A DNA stretch of 64,000 nt from Flavobacterium hankyongi (GCF_036840915.1 NZ_CP085725.1:3348001-3412000); one strand, 5' to 3'; shown: positions 54,162-63,535, numbered from the stretch's first letter. The notes: generated from the sequence alone by a model not told the origin. Numbers and translations are program-made.

Positions 54162-54914
54162 ATGAAAAAAATTACCATCCTCTTATTGTTTTTGTATTTT
54201 AATATGTTTGGTCAGACTTATACAACAGGAACAATGTCTTTTTTTGGAAATTATACAGGTAAAATAGATGTAAATACGGTAACAAATATTGTGACTGTTA
54301 CCTTAGTTGGACCCAATACAAATTGGTTGAGTATTGGTTTTGACGCTACATCAATGGATGATACTGGTAGAGATGTTGTAATTTTTGATGGGTCAAATAT
54401 TACAGATAGAAGTTTTAATGGAATAGGTGTAGTCCCTCCTACAGATACTCAAAATTGGACATTATCATCAAATAATGTATCAGCCGGGGTAAGAACAGTA
54501 GTTATGACGCGTCCTAGAGTTGCAACTGAAGGTACAGATTATACATTTCCTACATCGGCACAGGCTATAAATATAATTTTTGCTCAGCGTGTAGGTTCAA
54601 CAACGATAGGCTATCATGGTGGAGGAAATTGTGGAACCATAGTGGCAAATCTTACTTTGGGGAATGATGAATTTGATAAAAACTCGTTAAAAATTTATCC
54701 AAATCCTTCAAAAGATTTTTTAATTATTGATTTCCCAGGCATTGTAGAAAGAGGAGAAGTTAAAATTTATGATACTTTAGGAAAAGTAGTTGTTATAAAA
54801 GATGTTACACTTTTAGATAATAAAATTCAAACAAGCTTTTTAAAAGCGGGAACTTATACAGTGGTTTTAAGAACAGAGTATGGAAATGCAACTCAGACTT
54901 TGTTAATAGAATAG
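54162..54914 (+). CDS. DOMON-like protein with T9SS sorting domain
   Basis: The 250-aa secreted protein has a signal peptide (ITILLLFLYFNMFGQ). A beta-sandwich with DOMON character follows (WLSIGFDATSMDDTGRDVVIF, NWTLSSNNVSAGVRTVVMTR, FAQRVGSTTIGYHGGG). From about 175 comes a type A C-terminal sorting domain, LKIYPNPSKDFLIIDFPG ending GTYTVVLRTEYGNATQTLLIE. DOMON domains bind haem or sugars; the His in GYHGGGNCG is a possible ligand. T9SS should move it to the cell surface. It lies between the ankyrin gene and the DUF5777 barrel gene. Confidence 0.85.
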   Translation: MKKITILLLFLYFNMFGQTYTTGTMSFFGNYTGKIDVNTVTNIVTVTLVGPNTNWLSIGFDATSMDDTGRDVVIFDGSNITDRSFNGIGVVPPTDTQNWTLSSNNVSAGVRTVVMTRPRVATEGTDYTFPTSAQAINIIFAQRVGSTTIGYHGGGNCGTIVANLTLGNDEFDKNSLKIYPNPSKDFLIIDFPGIVERGEVKIYDTLGKVVVIKDVTLLDNKIQTSFLKAGTYTVVLRTEYGNATQTLLIE

Positions 54915-54917
54915 CCT

Positions 54918-55757
54918 ATGAAATATATCATCACAGTATTAATCATTTTTACCCAAAGTGTTTTTGCACAAGATGATTTATTATCTCAAATAGATTCTAC
55001 AGCCTCAAACGCCGAAGTAGTTGCTGCTTTTAAAGCACAAAAAATAGTAAACATAGAATCGACAAAGCTTCTTGGTAAAAAGGAGTTGTATTTTGTCGTA
55101 GCACATCGTTTTGGATCTATAAAAGATGGATTTGAAGGTTTTTTTGGGCTTGACAATGCTGTCACACAAATAAAGTTTATTTACGGTTTAACCTCTAAAG
55201 TTTCGATTGGAGCAGGTAGAAGTGAACAAGCTTATGATTTTTCTGTGAAATATCTCATTGCTCCACAAAGAGAAAACGGATTGCCTTTTACATTTGTAGG
55301 GTTTAATAGTGTTGGTTTTAATAATCAAATGAAGGAATCGAACTATCCCAAAATGAAATTTTCTGATCGAATGATTTATGTAAATCAGTTATTGATTTCG
55401 AGAAAGTTTAATGAAAAATTATCTTTAGAATTAGCTCCAACTTATTTCCATGAAAATTTTGTGATTGATAATAATCAAACGAATAGTCAATTTTCATTGG
55501 GAATGGGAGGAAGATATAAAATTTCTAAAAGGGTCTCTATAAACATGGATTATGCAGCACACTTAAACAGGTCATCAACTTCACCGTTTAGAAATCCATT
55601 GTCAATTGGCGTCGATATTGAAACAGGAGGTCACGTGTTCCAAATGCATTTTACCAACTCACAAGCTATACATGAAGCTGGTTTCTTAGGAAGTGCTACA
55701 GGTGATTGGGGAAAAGGAGATATTTTCTTTGGATTTAATCTAGTAAGGGTTTTTTAA
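54918..55757 (+). CDS. DUF5777-family beta-barrel protein
   Basis: The 279-aa protein has a signal peptide (ITVLIIFTQSVFAQ) and then a predicted outer-membrane barrel. KLLGKKELYFVVAHRFGSIKDGFEGFFGLDNAVTQIKF is the family's characteristic start, and the last residue is Phe as in many barrels. It is encoded with YceI, cytochrome and DOMON proteins, so it may be the outer-membrane member of the same pathway; its cargo is unknown. The end overlaps the convergent thioesterase gene by 4 bp. Confidence 0.8.
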   Translation: MKYIITVLIIFTQSVFAQDDLLSQIDSTASNAEVVAAFKAQKIVNIESTKLLGKKELYFVVAHRFGSIKDGFEGFFGLDNAVTQIKFIYGLTSKVSIGAGRSEQAYDFSVKYLIAPQRENGLPFTFVGFNSVGFNNQMKESNYPKMKFSDRMIYVNQLLISRKFNEKLSLELAPTYFHENFVIDNNQTNSQFSLGMGGRYKISKRVSINMDYAAHLNRSSTSPFRNPLSIGVDIETGGHVFQMHFTNSQAIHEAGFLGSATGDWGKGDIFFGFNLVRVF

Positions 55758-56302
55758 ACTAAATCAATCTGAACATTGTATTTGCTTAATTCAGTAAATG
55801 CTTCTTCCGATTTATAATTAAAGGTTTCCTCGTGATTTTGTTTATCTTTTTTGTTGGCAATCATTTTTATGCAATTCCAAAAACGTCTAATGTCATCATC
55901 AGTAGATAAAATTAATCCAGGAACAGTAACATTATTTCCCATTTTATCTTTTGCAACCATTGTGAAATAAGATGAATTACAGTGTTTTATTTGTCCTGTT
56001 TGAATATTTTCTGCCTCTACTCTAATGCCAACAATCATCGAAGTTTTTCCAACATAATTTACAGAAGCTCTCATGGTTACTAGTTCACCAACTTCAATTG
56101 GAGCCAAAAAATCTACAGTATCTACCGATGCAGTTACACTATAATGTCCAGAAAATTTGGAAGCACAGGCAAAAGCAATTTGGTCGAGTAATGACAATAT
56201 ATATCCCCCGTGAATTTTACCACTAAAATTAGTGTGTGAAGGCAACATCAGCTCTGATATTACTACTTTTGAAGATTTTACGGTTTTGAATACTTTTGTC
56301 AT
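55754..56302 (-). CDS. Acyl-CoA thioesterase (hotdog fold, YciA-like)
   Basis: The 182-aa enzyme has MLPSHTNFSGKIHGGYILSLLDQIAFACASK, the hotdog helix with the catalytic Asp, and then VTASVDTVDFLAPIEVGELV. It should hydrolyse medium- or long-chain acyl-CoA. A C-terminal extension of about 40 residues (from ~140) is longer than in E. coli YciA. The next gene on the strand is one base away. Confidence 0.9.
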   Translation of the reverse strand: MTKVFKTVKSSKVVISELMLPSHTNFSGKIHGGYILSLLDQIAFACASKFSGHYSVTASVDTVDFLAPIEVGELVTMRASVNYVGKTSMIVGIRVEAENIQTGQIKHCNSSYFTMVAKDKMGNNVTVPGLILSTDDDIRRFWNCIKMIANKKDKQNHEETFNYKSEEAFTELSKYNVQIDLV

Positions 56303-56668
56303 TTATCTGATAATTGGTGATTTTTCCTCTTGAACTTGAGTTACAAAATAAGTAGTATCCCCCCACCAAGGAAAAGTTTTGATACGTTCTATATAATGGA
56401 CTTTTACATATTTTCCTTGTGCTTTATTAAGAGCTTCGATAACTTTTTTATCACTATCTAATACTGAAAATTTGAATAATTGTACTCCAACGATTCCCTT
56501 TGATATTTCACCTTCATAGGTTTTAAAAATATAACCTTTATGACTAAACTTTATCAAATCTCCAGTTCGATCGCCTTCGCTATAAGTGAAGTAGTATAAA
56601 AAAGTAAAGTAAAGAGCAATACCCAGTATTATTGTTGTGATTGTGATGAAAATAATTTTACGTAACAT
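56303..56668 (-). CDS. Small membrane-anchored protein of unknown function
   Basis: A 121-aa protein with one N-terminal helix (~4-27) and a soluble part with YSEGDRTGDLIKFSHKGYIFKTYEGE, VQLFKFSVLD and the aromatic KTFPWWGDTTYFV. The soluble part looks beta-rich and probably faces the periplasm. I recognise it as a type recurring in flavobacteria but know no function. It is 3 bp downstream of rmuC and 0 bp from the thioesterase, so it is in one transcript with them. Confidence 0.72.
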   Translation of the reverse strand: MLRKIIFITITTIILGIALYFTFLYYFTYSEGDRTGDLIKFSHKGYIFKTYEGEISKGIVGVQLFKFSVLDSDKKVIEALNKAQGKYVKVHYIERIKTFPWWGDTTYFVTQVQEEKSPIIR

Positions 56669-56671
56669 AGT

Positions 56672-58042
56672 TTATTGAGATAAAGTGTTAGTTTCGTTTT
56701 CAGCTCTGTTTATAATGCTTTCTGGGAGTGATTTTTTAGCTTTGGCTCCCATTTTCTTTAGTTTTTCAACACTGGTAATGAGGTTTCCTTTTCCTTCTAC
56801 CAATTTATTCATGGCGCCACTATATTCTACTTTCGATTCGTCTATTTTTTTCCCAATTTTAATCAAATCAGAAACGAAACCTTCAAACTTATCATACAAA
56901 GCGCCTGCTTGTCTTGCAATTTCGTAAGCGTTTTCCTGTTGCTTCTGGTTGGTCCACATGCTGTCGATAGTTCTAAGCGTCGCCAATAGAGTGGAAGGAG
57001 TCACAATTACAATGTTTTTCTCGAAAGCTTTGTTGTATAATGTTGTATCTTCATTAAGCGCTAAGGCAAATGCTGGTTCGATAGGAACGAAAAGAAGAAC
57101 GAAATCAGGGCTTTCGATTTTATATAAATCTTGATAATTTTTGTCACTCAATTGTTCTACATGACGTTTTAAAGCAATCACATGTTCTTTTAGATATTGT
57201 GTTCTTAAATCTTCATCTTCTTCATTAGTGTAACGTTCATAAGCTGTTAAAGTAACTTTAGAATCGACAATCATTTTCTTTCCATCAGGAAGGTTAATTA
57301 CTACGTCGGGTTGAACACGATTGCCTTCTTCTGTAACAAAACTTTGTTGTACTTCGTACTCACGCCCTTTTTCCAAACCTGATTTTTCCAGAACGCGTTC
57401 CAAAACTAATTCGCCCCAATTTCCTTGCATTTTACTGTCACCTTTTAAGGCTTTTGTTAAATTAATGGTTTCTTTACTCATCTGAGCATTCATTTCTTTC
57501 AGTCCTAAAATTTGCTGACGCAATGCTGCATGATAATCGATACTTTCTTTGTGTGTGTCTTCAACTTTTTTCTCAAAAAGCTGAATCTTATCCTGCAGTG
57601 GAGAAAGTATGGTTTTTAGGTTCTCTTTATTTTGCTCAGTGAATTTTGTGGTTTTTTCATCCAATATTTTATTGGCTAAATTTTCAAATTCTTTGGTGAA
57701 TTTTTCCTGAAGTTGTTCTACCTCTTGTTTTTGCTCCTTGTTACGATCTAAGAGATTATCAAAATCAACTTCTTTTTTTGATAACTGAATGGCTAGCGCC
57801 TCTTTCTCGGTACGGATGCTTTCTTTTTCGGTAATACTTTGACGTAACTGATTTTCCCACTGAATTCTTTCTGTTTGGAATTGCTGTTTGAGTTGTTCTA
57901 TTTGACTAAGTAATCCATTAACTTTTTCTTCCAAAGAAGCTTTTTTTGATTTTGAATTAGCTGAAAAAAGTGCTTTTCCAATAAAAATTCCAATAGCTAA
58001 TGCAATAATAAATGTGGCTAGTATGATTATGCTTTCTGACAT
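56672..58042 (-). CDS. rmuC: RmuC-family DNA recombination protein
   Basis: The 456-aa protein has an N-terminal membrane helix (~3-25), a long coiled coil (~38-200, many KE and QL heptads) and a conserved nuclease-like core. MQGNWGELVLERVLEKSGLEKG, RVQPDVVINLPDGKKMIVDSKVTLTAYERY and VTPSTLLATLRTID have the PD-(D/E)xK arrangement (Asp, then DSK). In E. coli RmuC limits recombination at inverted repeats. It is divergent from the GT39 gene. Confidence 0.94.
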   Translation of the reverse strand: MSESIIILATFIIALAIGIFIGKALFSANSKSKKASLEEKVNGLLSQIEQLKQQFQTERIQWENQLRQSITEKESIRTEKEALAIQLSKKEVDFDNLLDRNKEQKQEVEQLQEKFTKEFENLANKILDEKTTKFTEQNKENLKTILSPLQDKIQLFEKKVEDTHKESIDYHAALRQQILGLKEMNAQMSKETINLTKALKGDSKMQGNWGELVLERVLEKSGLEKGREYEVQQSFVTEEGNRVQPDVVINLPDGKKMIVDSKVTLTAYERYTNEEDEDLRTQYLKEHVIALKRHVEQLSDKNYQDLYKIESPDFVLLFVPIEPAFALALNEDTTLYNKAFEKNIVIVTPSTLLATLRTIDSMWTNQKQQENAYEIARQAGALYDKFEGFVSDLIKIGKKIDESKVEYSGAMNKLVEGKGNLITSVEKLKKMGAKAKKSLPESIINRAENETNTLSQ

Positions 58043-58148
58043 GAATTTGATTTAGTTATGTAAAAGTAATCAATAAAATGAATCGATAAAACAGTTAAGG
58101 CTTTAGGTTTGTTTAAAAAACCATAAATTGCGTAAATAAAATCTTACT

Positions 58149-59681
58149 ATGAAATTGAATATTCAGGTTAAATACCTTTTACTGGTTTTTTTTGTTCTTT
58201 TTAAGTTTTGGTTACAATATCATTTAATCATTCCTGACTATACTTTACACCGTGATGAATTTCTTCATTTGGATCAGGGGCAGCATTTAGATTGGGGATA
58301 TGTTTCTGTACCGCCGCTAACTGCATGGATATCGTATGTTGTTTATTTATTAGGTAATACTGTTTTTTGGGTAAAATTTTTCCCAGCTTTATTTGGTGCT
58401 TTGACCATTCTAGTGGTTTGGAAAACTATAGAATCAATCAAAGGAAACTTATTTGCTTTAATTCTAGGGGCTGTTTCGGTTTTGTTTTCGGTTATTCTTC
58501 GAATGAATATTTTGTATCAGCCTAACAGTTTAGACATTTTACTTTGGACATTATTCTACTACACTATTATTCAATATATCAAAACTGAAAATAGCAAATG
58601 GCTTTATTTTGCAGGCATTGTTTTTGCATTTGGATTCTTAAATAAATACAATATTATATTTTTGATTTTAGGCTTATTGCCTGCGATTATCCTTACGCCT
58701 CAGCGAAAAGTATTTGCCAACAAACATTTGTACTTTGCCTTAATTCTTGCGGTGTTGATTGTATTGCCAAATTTAGTTTGGCAGTTTCAACACGATTTTC
58801 CGGTAATTGGACACATGAAAGAGCTTAAAGAAACTCAATTGGAGAATGTAGAGATTGGTGATTTTATCAAAGAGCAAATTCTTTTCTTTTTCGGAGCCTT
58901 TTTTGTGTTGTTAATTGGGTTTGTTAGTTTTTGGAAGTACAAGCCATTTAAAGAATATAAAGTTTTCTTTTGGGCTTTTGTGTTGACTATGGTAATCTTT
59001 ATTTTCTTTAAAGCGAAAGCCTATTATACCATTGGTTTATATCCTGTTTTACTTGCTTTTGGTGCTGTGTATACTGAAGACCTTTTACAAGGGAAATGGC
59101 TTAGATATCTTCGTCCTGTAACTATAATAATTCCTATTTTGTTATTTGTACCAATGTATAATTTGGCCTTTCCAAACGTTGAGCCAGCGTACATCAAAGA
59201 ACATCCTAAAAAGTATAAAGAATTAGGAATGTTGGAATGGGAAGATGGAGAAGAACACGATTTACCACAGGATTTTGCTGATATGTTGGGTTGGGATGAG
59301 TTAGCTCAAAAAACAGACAAAGCTTTGACCACCATAGATAATACTAAATACACATTGGTTTTATGTGATAATTATGGTCAAGCGGGAGCAATCAATTTTT
59401 ATTCAAAAAATAAATCAGTCAAAGCTGTTTCTTTTAATGCTGATTATATTAATTGGTTTCCTTTAGAGAATAAAATTGAAACAATAATTTGGGTAAAAGA
59501 AGTAGAAAACAAAAAAGAAGCAATAGAAATTGGGGTTAAAAAATTTAAAAATGTTATTGTTTTTGATTCTATTGAGAATACATTAGCTCGAGAGTATGGT
59601 ACAACAATTTTTATATTAAAAAATCCTAAAACTGATATCAACGCATCATTGAAAAAATGGATATCCGAAAGTAAAGAATAG
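58149..59681 (+). CDS. GT39/ArnT-like membrane glycosyltransferase
   Basis: The 510-aa protein has about eleven membrane helices. PDYTLHRDEFLHLDQGQHLDWGYVSVPPLTAW holds the Asp-Glu pair in the first periplasmic loop that is catalytic in the GT-C fold (PMT/ArnT), and a soluble C-terminal domain starts near 350. It probably uses a polyprenyl-phosphate sugar to modify a lipid or protein. It stands alone, away from the glycan locus. Confidence 0.87.
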   Translation: MKLNIQVKYLLLVFFVLFKFWLQYHLIIPDYTLHRDEFLHLDQGQHLDWGYVSVPPLTAWISYVVYLLGNTVFWVKFFPALFGALTILVVWKTIESIKGNLFALILGAVSVLFSVILRMNILYQPNSLDILLWTLFYYTIIQYIKTENSKWLYFAGIVFAFGFLNKYNIIFLILGLLPAIILTPQRKVFANKHLYFALILAVLIVLPNLVWQFQHDFPVIGHMKELKETQLENVEIGDFIKEQILFFFGAFFVLLIGFVSFWKYKPFKEYKVFFWAFVLTMVIFIFFKAKAYYTIGLYPVLLAFGAVYTEDLLQGKWLRYLRPVTIIIPILLFVPMYNLAFPNVEPAYIKEHPKKYKELGMLEWEDGEEHDLPQDFADMLGWDELAQKTDKALTTIDNTKYTLVLCDNYGQAGAINFYSKNKSVKAVSFNADYINWFPLENKIETIIWVKEVENKKEAIEIGVKKFKNVIVFDSIENTLAREYGTTIFILKNPKTDINASLKKWISESKE

Positions 59682-59762
59682 TGTGTTTAAAAGATTTTTT
59701 TAAATTGGCATTGTTTTTGAAAAACTAACTTAAATTATTTCAACTATTTAAAACTTTAAAAT

Positions 59763-60701
59763 ATGATTAGAAAAATTACTTTATTAGCCTTTTTGTTTAT
59801 TTCTTGTTTTTCTTTTGCTCAGTTTGGTCATTTGTCAATTTTTTCTGAGGATGGAGATAAGTTTACCCTTATTTTAAATGGAGAACAGATTAATGACATA
59901 CCACAATCAAATCTAAGAGTTGAAGATTTAAATCAGCCTTATTATAACGCTAAAATTAAATTTGAAGATAAAACTTTAGTTGATTTATCTAAAAATAATT
60001 TAATGATAACTGATGTTGACGGAGTTTTTTCTGATGTAACTTATAAAATTAAAAGAGATAAAAATAACAAGACAAAAGCTAAACTCAATTATTTTTCGTC
60101 TATCCCAGTACAACCTGATTTTATTCCTGCTCCAAATGTATATGTAGTTCATTATGGTCAGCCTAGAGGTGTTGCAGTAAATGGTGGCGTTTCTCAAACA
60201 ACCACTACCACAACTACCACTCAAACAGATGGTGTATCGATGGGTGTTGGTATGAATGTTGGCGGTGTTAATATGGGAGTGACAATCAATGATTCTATGG
60301 GTGGTGGAACTGTAACTCAAACGACAACAACTACAACATCTTCTTCCAGCCATGTTTCAGATATAAGACCTTATGAAGGAGATCGCCCGTTAAGAGGTTG
60401 TAGAGGAAGATTGGGGATGTCGGGAACAAATTTTAATGCTGCTTTAACTACAATAAAAAAACAAAGTTTTGAGGAAACTCGTTTAAAAACAGCAAAGCAA
60501 GTTATTAATGACAATTGTTTGAATGTAGATCAAATTATTCAAATTGCAAATACTTTCAGTTTTGAAGATAATAAATTAGAGTTTGCTAAATATGCTTATG
60601 ATTTTTGTACAGAGCCTAAGAATTATTTTAAATTAAATGGTATTTTTTCTTTCAGTAGTAATGTAGATGAACTATCAGATTACATACAAAGTCGACAATA
60701 A
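59763..60701 (+). CDS. DUF4476 exported protein with poly-Thr tracts
   Basis: The 312-aa protein has a signal peptide (LLAFLFISCFSFAQ). The first half is beta-rich (GHLSIFSEDGDKFTLILNGEQIN). Two Thr-rich tracts (~147-155 and ~185-192) flank a Gly/Met-rich segment (VSMGVGMNVGGVNMGVTIN). The C-terminal 100 residues form the helical DUF4476 domain (FNAALTTIKKQSFEETRLKTA). Function is unknown; the low-complexity middle may be a flexible surface linker. A strong terminator follows the gene. Confidence 0.85.
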   Translation: MIRKITLLAFLFISCFSFAQFGHLSIFSEDGDKFTLILNGEQINDIPQSNLRVEDLNQPYYNAKIKFEDKTLVDLSKNNLMITDVDGVFSDVTYKIKRDKNNKTKAKLNYFSSIPVQPDFIPAPNVYVVHYGQPRGVAVNGGVSQTTTTTTTTQTDGVSMGVGMNVGGVNMGVTINDSMGGGTVTQTTTTTTSSSSHVSDIRPYEGDRPLRGCRGRLGMSGTNFNAALTTIKKQSFEETRLKTAKQVINDNCLNVDQIIQIANTFSFEDNKLEFAKYAYDFCTEPKNYFKLNGIFSFSSNVDELSDYIQSRQ

Positions 60702-60720
60702 ACATTAACAAATAAATTTA

Positions 60721-60750
60721 AAAGACCATTCTTTTGAATGGTCTTTTTAT
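60721..60750 (+). terminator. Intrinsic terminator after the DUF4476 gene
   Basis: AAAGACCATTC (60721-60731) pairs with GAATGGTCTTT (60736-60746) around a TTTT loop and is followed by TTTAT. It lies 20 bp after the stop and just before the pseudouridine synthase start. Confidence 0.88.
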
Positions 60751-60764
60751 TTTTGCCAAAGATT

Positions 60765-61343
60765 ATGAAACATCGTCATTTTATTTTACATAAACCTCAC
60801 GGATATTTAAGTCAATTTATCTACGAAAAGAAACGTCCCAAAAAAAAGTTAGGCGAATTGTTTGATTTTCCCGAAGGAACAATGGCAATAGGTCGTTTGG
60901 ATGAAGATTCAGAAGGATTATTGTTATTAACGACAGATGGAATTATGAGTGAGATTGTGAGAAGCAAAACCATTGAGAAAGAATATTATGCACAGGTTGA
61001 TGGTCTCATCACTTCCGAAGCTATTGAGAAGCTAAAAAGTGGTGTTGAAATAGGTTTCAAAGGGATACGATATACCACTAAACCTTGCGAATCTCATAAA
61101 ATTGACTCTTTACCTGAATTTATTGGTGAAGGCAGAAGAATTCGTGACGAACGTCATGGTCCAACAAGCTGGGTTTCTATTACACTAACTGAAGGAAAAT
61201 TTCGTCAGGTTCGTAAAATGACTGCAGCTGTCGGATTTCCTACGTTGCGATTGGTGCGTGTTCGTGTGGGAACTATAAATTTATATAATCTGAAAGCAGG
61301 TGAAGTACTTGAAGTTTTAGATTTTTTTGAACAAATGAATTAA
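60765..61343 (+). CDS. 23S rRNA pseudouridine synthase (RluE-like)
   Basis: The 192-aa enzyme of the RsuA/RluE family has FILHKPHGYLSQF and the catalytic Asp in GRLDEDSEGLLLLT. SWVSITLTEGKFRQVRKM and TLRLVRVRVG follow. No S4 domain is present, as in RluE, which modifies position 2457 of E. coli 23S rRNA; the exact target here is inferred. The start is the ATG at 60765: the earlier ATG at 60738 lies inside the preceding terminator and adds only unconserved residues. Confidence 0.9.
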   Translation: MKHRHFILHKPHGYLSQFIYEKKRPKKKLGELFDFPEGTMAIGRLDEDSEGLLLLTTDGIMSEIVRSKTIEKEYYAQVDGLITSEAIEKLKSGVEIGFKGIRYTTKPCESHKIDSLPEFIGEGRRIRDERHGPTSWVSITLTEGKFRQVRKMTAAVGFPTLRLVRVRVGTINLYNLKAGEVLEVLDFFEQMN

Positions 61344-61354
61344 GAATAACCAAT

Positions 61355-61807
61355 ATGTTGAATATAGTTTTAGTCGAACCTGAAATACCTAATAACACTG
61401 GTAATATTGGCCGTTTGTGTGTGGGAACTGGTAATCGTTTACATTTAATTAAGCCTTATGGTTTTGAGATTACAGATAAAAATTTAAAACGCTCCGGACT
61501 CGATTATTGGGTACATTTGGATTGGAAAGAATACAATAATATAGAAGAATGGATTGCTCAGATTTCTGATAAATCCAGAGTTTTTTTATTTAGTTCTAAA
61601 GCCGATCGATCGTATTATGAAGCCAATTTCAAAGAAGGAGATTGGTTGGTTTTTGGAAAAGAAAGTGTAGGCTTAAGTGAAGAAGTTTTGGTACAATTTG
61701 AAAATCACTTAACCATTCCTATGACTGATAAAATAAGAAGTTATAATATAGCTAATTCAGTAGCTTTTGTAGTGGGAGAGGCAAGAAGACAATTATTGTT
61801 TAAGTAA
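61355..61807 (+). CDS. trmL: tRNA (cytidine/uridine-34 2'-O)-methyltransferase
   Basis: The 150-aa SPOUT-fold enzyme begins NIVLVEPEIPNNTGNIGRLC and has FGKESVGLSEEVL and IPMTDKIRSYNIANSVAFV, the three motifs that form the trefoil knot with S-adenosylmethionine. It methylates the wobble ribose of certain leucine tRNAs. It is encoded 11 bp after the pseudouridine synthase, so two RNA-modification genes go together, and it overlaps the acyltransferase gene by one base. Confidence 0.94.
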   Translation: MLNIVLVEPEIPNNTGNIGRLCVGTGNRLHLIKPYGFEITDKNLKRSGLDYWVHLDWKEYNNIEEWIAQISDKSRVFLFSSKADRSYYEANFKEGDWLVFGKESVGLSEEVLVQFENHLTIPMTDKIRSYNIANSVAFVVGEARRQLLFK

Positions 61808-62769
61808 TGCGCAATAACAATCTTGATATATTAAAAGTAGTAATGGCCTTTTTGGTTGTGGCTTTGCATATCTTTCCAGTTTCTAAATTGGAAGGATTAG
61901 AGGGGTTGGTTTCATATGAAATTGCTAGCGGAATTACTCGTATTGCAGTGCCGACATTTTTTTTGATTTCAGGATTCTTTTTGCAAAATAAACTTAATGA
62001 CACAGCTTATTTATGGAAATATGTAAAACGTATTTTATTGCTTTATGTGATTTGGCAAATTATTTATTTGCCTGATTTAATCAAATATTACAACTTGGGT
62101 TGGTTTAATCATTTTGATATGATTTTGAAACTGATTTATGGGTATTGGCACCTATGGTATTTATTGGCATCAGTTTTGGCCGTGGGTTTGTTGTATTTGA
62201 CGCGAAATACTTCGGTTTATACAAAATGGAGTTTAATAATTTCTTTACTAACTGTTGGATATGTCTTTCAAGTTTTAATTCAGGCTGATGTTCTGCATCG
62301 TTATTTAGATATTCAGTTTGTGCATTCAATTATTGGAACTACTAGAAACTTTTTATTTTTTGCCTTTCCAATGATGCTAATTGGAAGTTTATATGATTCT
62401 TGGGGATCTAATGTTTTAAAATTAAAGAAGCTTTACATTCCTTTATGGGTTTTATTATTGATAGAAGTGGGATTGTATTATCAATTGAAAGTAAAAGCTA
62501 TGGATTTTCTATTGCTTTTACCTTTATTGAGTATGTTAACTTTTAGTATAATAAAAGAAAGAGCATCAGTTTTAGATGCTCCTATTAATTCAACATTGTC
62601 TTTAGGGATTTATCTGACTCATCCCTATGCTATTCGTTTAGTGTATAAGTTTTTGCCACAGAAAACATTTGATTTTGTGGTCATCAAATATTTTTTGGTT
62701 TGTATTACAGCGATTGTCTTATGGTGGATTTTAGATAAAATCAATAAAAAAATACCTTACTTCTTTTAG
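61807..62769 (+). CDS. Acyltransferase family 3 membrane protein
   Basis: The 320-aa protein has about ten helices. NLDILKVVMAFLVVALHIFPV and TRIAVPTFFLISGFFL give the AT3 pattern of the His in the first helix and a Phe-rich second part, and YGYWHLWYLLASVLAVGLL follows. Members O-acylate glycans or lipids. This one starts on the last base of the trmL stop and has no glycan genes nearby, so its target cannot be guessed. Confidence 0.86.
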   Translation: MRNNNLDILKVVMAFLVVALHIFPVSKLEGLEGLVSYEIASGITRIAVPTFFLISGFFLQNKLNDTAYLWKYVKRILLLYVIWQIIYLPDLIKYYNLGWFNHFDMILKLIYGYWHLWYLLASVLAVGLLYLTRNTSVYTKWSLIISLLTVGYVFQVLIQADVLHRYLDIQFVHSIIGTTRNFLFFAFPMMLIGSLYDSWGSNVLKLKKLYIPLWVLLLIEVGLYYQLKVKAMDFLLLLPLLSMLTFSIIKERASVLDAPINSTLSLGIYLTHPYAIRLVYKFLPQKTFDFVVIKYFLVCITAIVLWWILDKINKKIPYFF

Positions 62770-62770
62770 T

Positions 62771-63535
62771 TTAGTTGAGAATTTCTGTGAAGAATTGTTT
62801 CATAGCTTCCCATGATCTTTTAGCTGCTTTCTCATTGTACGCAGTTCCTTTGCTTTTATCATTCCCAGCGTCTTTGTGTGTAAAAGAATGAACAGCATCA
62901 GCATAATAAATCATTTGCCAGTCTGCTTTTGCTTTATTCATTTCATCTTGGAATGCTTTTATTTCTGCTTCTGGAACAAAAAAATCATCAGCACCATGTA
63001 AAACTAAAACTTTAGGTTTGATGGGTTCAATATTTCTAGTGGCATCTCTTCCCAATCCACCATGAAAAGAAACGATTCCTTGTACTTTCATATTAGAACG
63101 TGCGGCTTCGATGGCTCCTGAACCTCCAAAGCAATATCCAATTACCGCAATCTTATCAGGATTGGCTCCAGCTTTTATTAATTGGTCTAGTGCTAATTGA
63201 ATTCTTTTTTGATACTCCTGATAATTCTTTTTAAAGTATCCAGCAATTTGTCCAGCTTCTTTTGTGTTTTGAGGTCTTTTGTCTACTCCATAAATATCAG
63301 CCACAAATGTGATATAGCCTAGTTTTGCTAATTCGGTGGCATTTTCTTTAGCATTATTTTCAATACCCATCCAAGCGGGAAGTAATAAAACGCCAGCTTT
63401 ATTTTTTAATTCTTTTTTTGGTTGAGCCAAAAGACCTTCCAGTTTTTGTTCACCATCAGAATAAGCAATGGGTTTTAGTTGCGCTTCGATAGTTAATGTA
63501 AACATAAATATTAGAGCTGTAATTAAAGTTTTCAT
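62771..63535 (-). CDS. Dienelactone hydrolase family protein
   Basis: The 254-aa alpha/beta hydrolase has a signal peptide (LITALIFMFTLTIEA), so it is exported, unlike classical DLH. The triad is Cys in VIGYCFGGSGAIEAA, Asp in LHGADDFFVP and His in DAVHSFTHKDAG. KKELKNKAGVLLLPAWMG gives the oxyanion strand. The natural substrate is unknown; periplasmic esterase or lactonase activity is likely. It converges with the acyltransferase gene. Confidence 0.9.
   Translation of the reverse strand: MKTLITALIFMFTLTIEAQLKPIAYSDGEQKLEGLLAQPKKELKNKAGVLLLPAWMGIENNAKENATELAKLGYITFVADIYGVDKRPQNTKEAGQIAGYFKKNYQEYQKRIQLALDQLIKAGANPDKIAVIGYCFGGSGAIEAARSNMKVQGIVSFHGGLGRDATRNIEPIKPKVLVLHGADDFFVPEAEIKAFQDEMNKAKADWQMIYYADAVHSFTHKDAGNDKSKGTAYNEKAAKRSWEAMKQFFTEILN

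Noticed and set aside
60000..60353. 117-codon minus-strand Cys/Ser-rich frame
   Set aside because: It is the antisense of the Thr/Gly-rich DUF4476 gene and only mirrors its low-complexity codons.
60738..60764. Upstream ATG for the pseudouridine synthase
   Set aside because: It lies in the hairpin of the preceding terminator and adds only an unconserved stub before MKHRHFILHKP.
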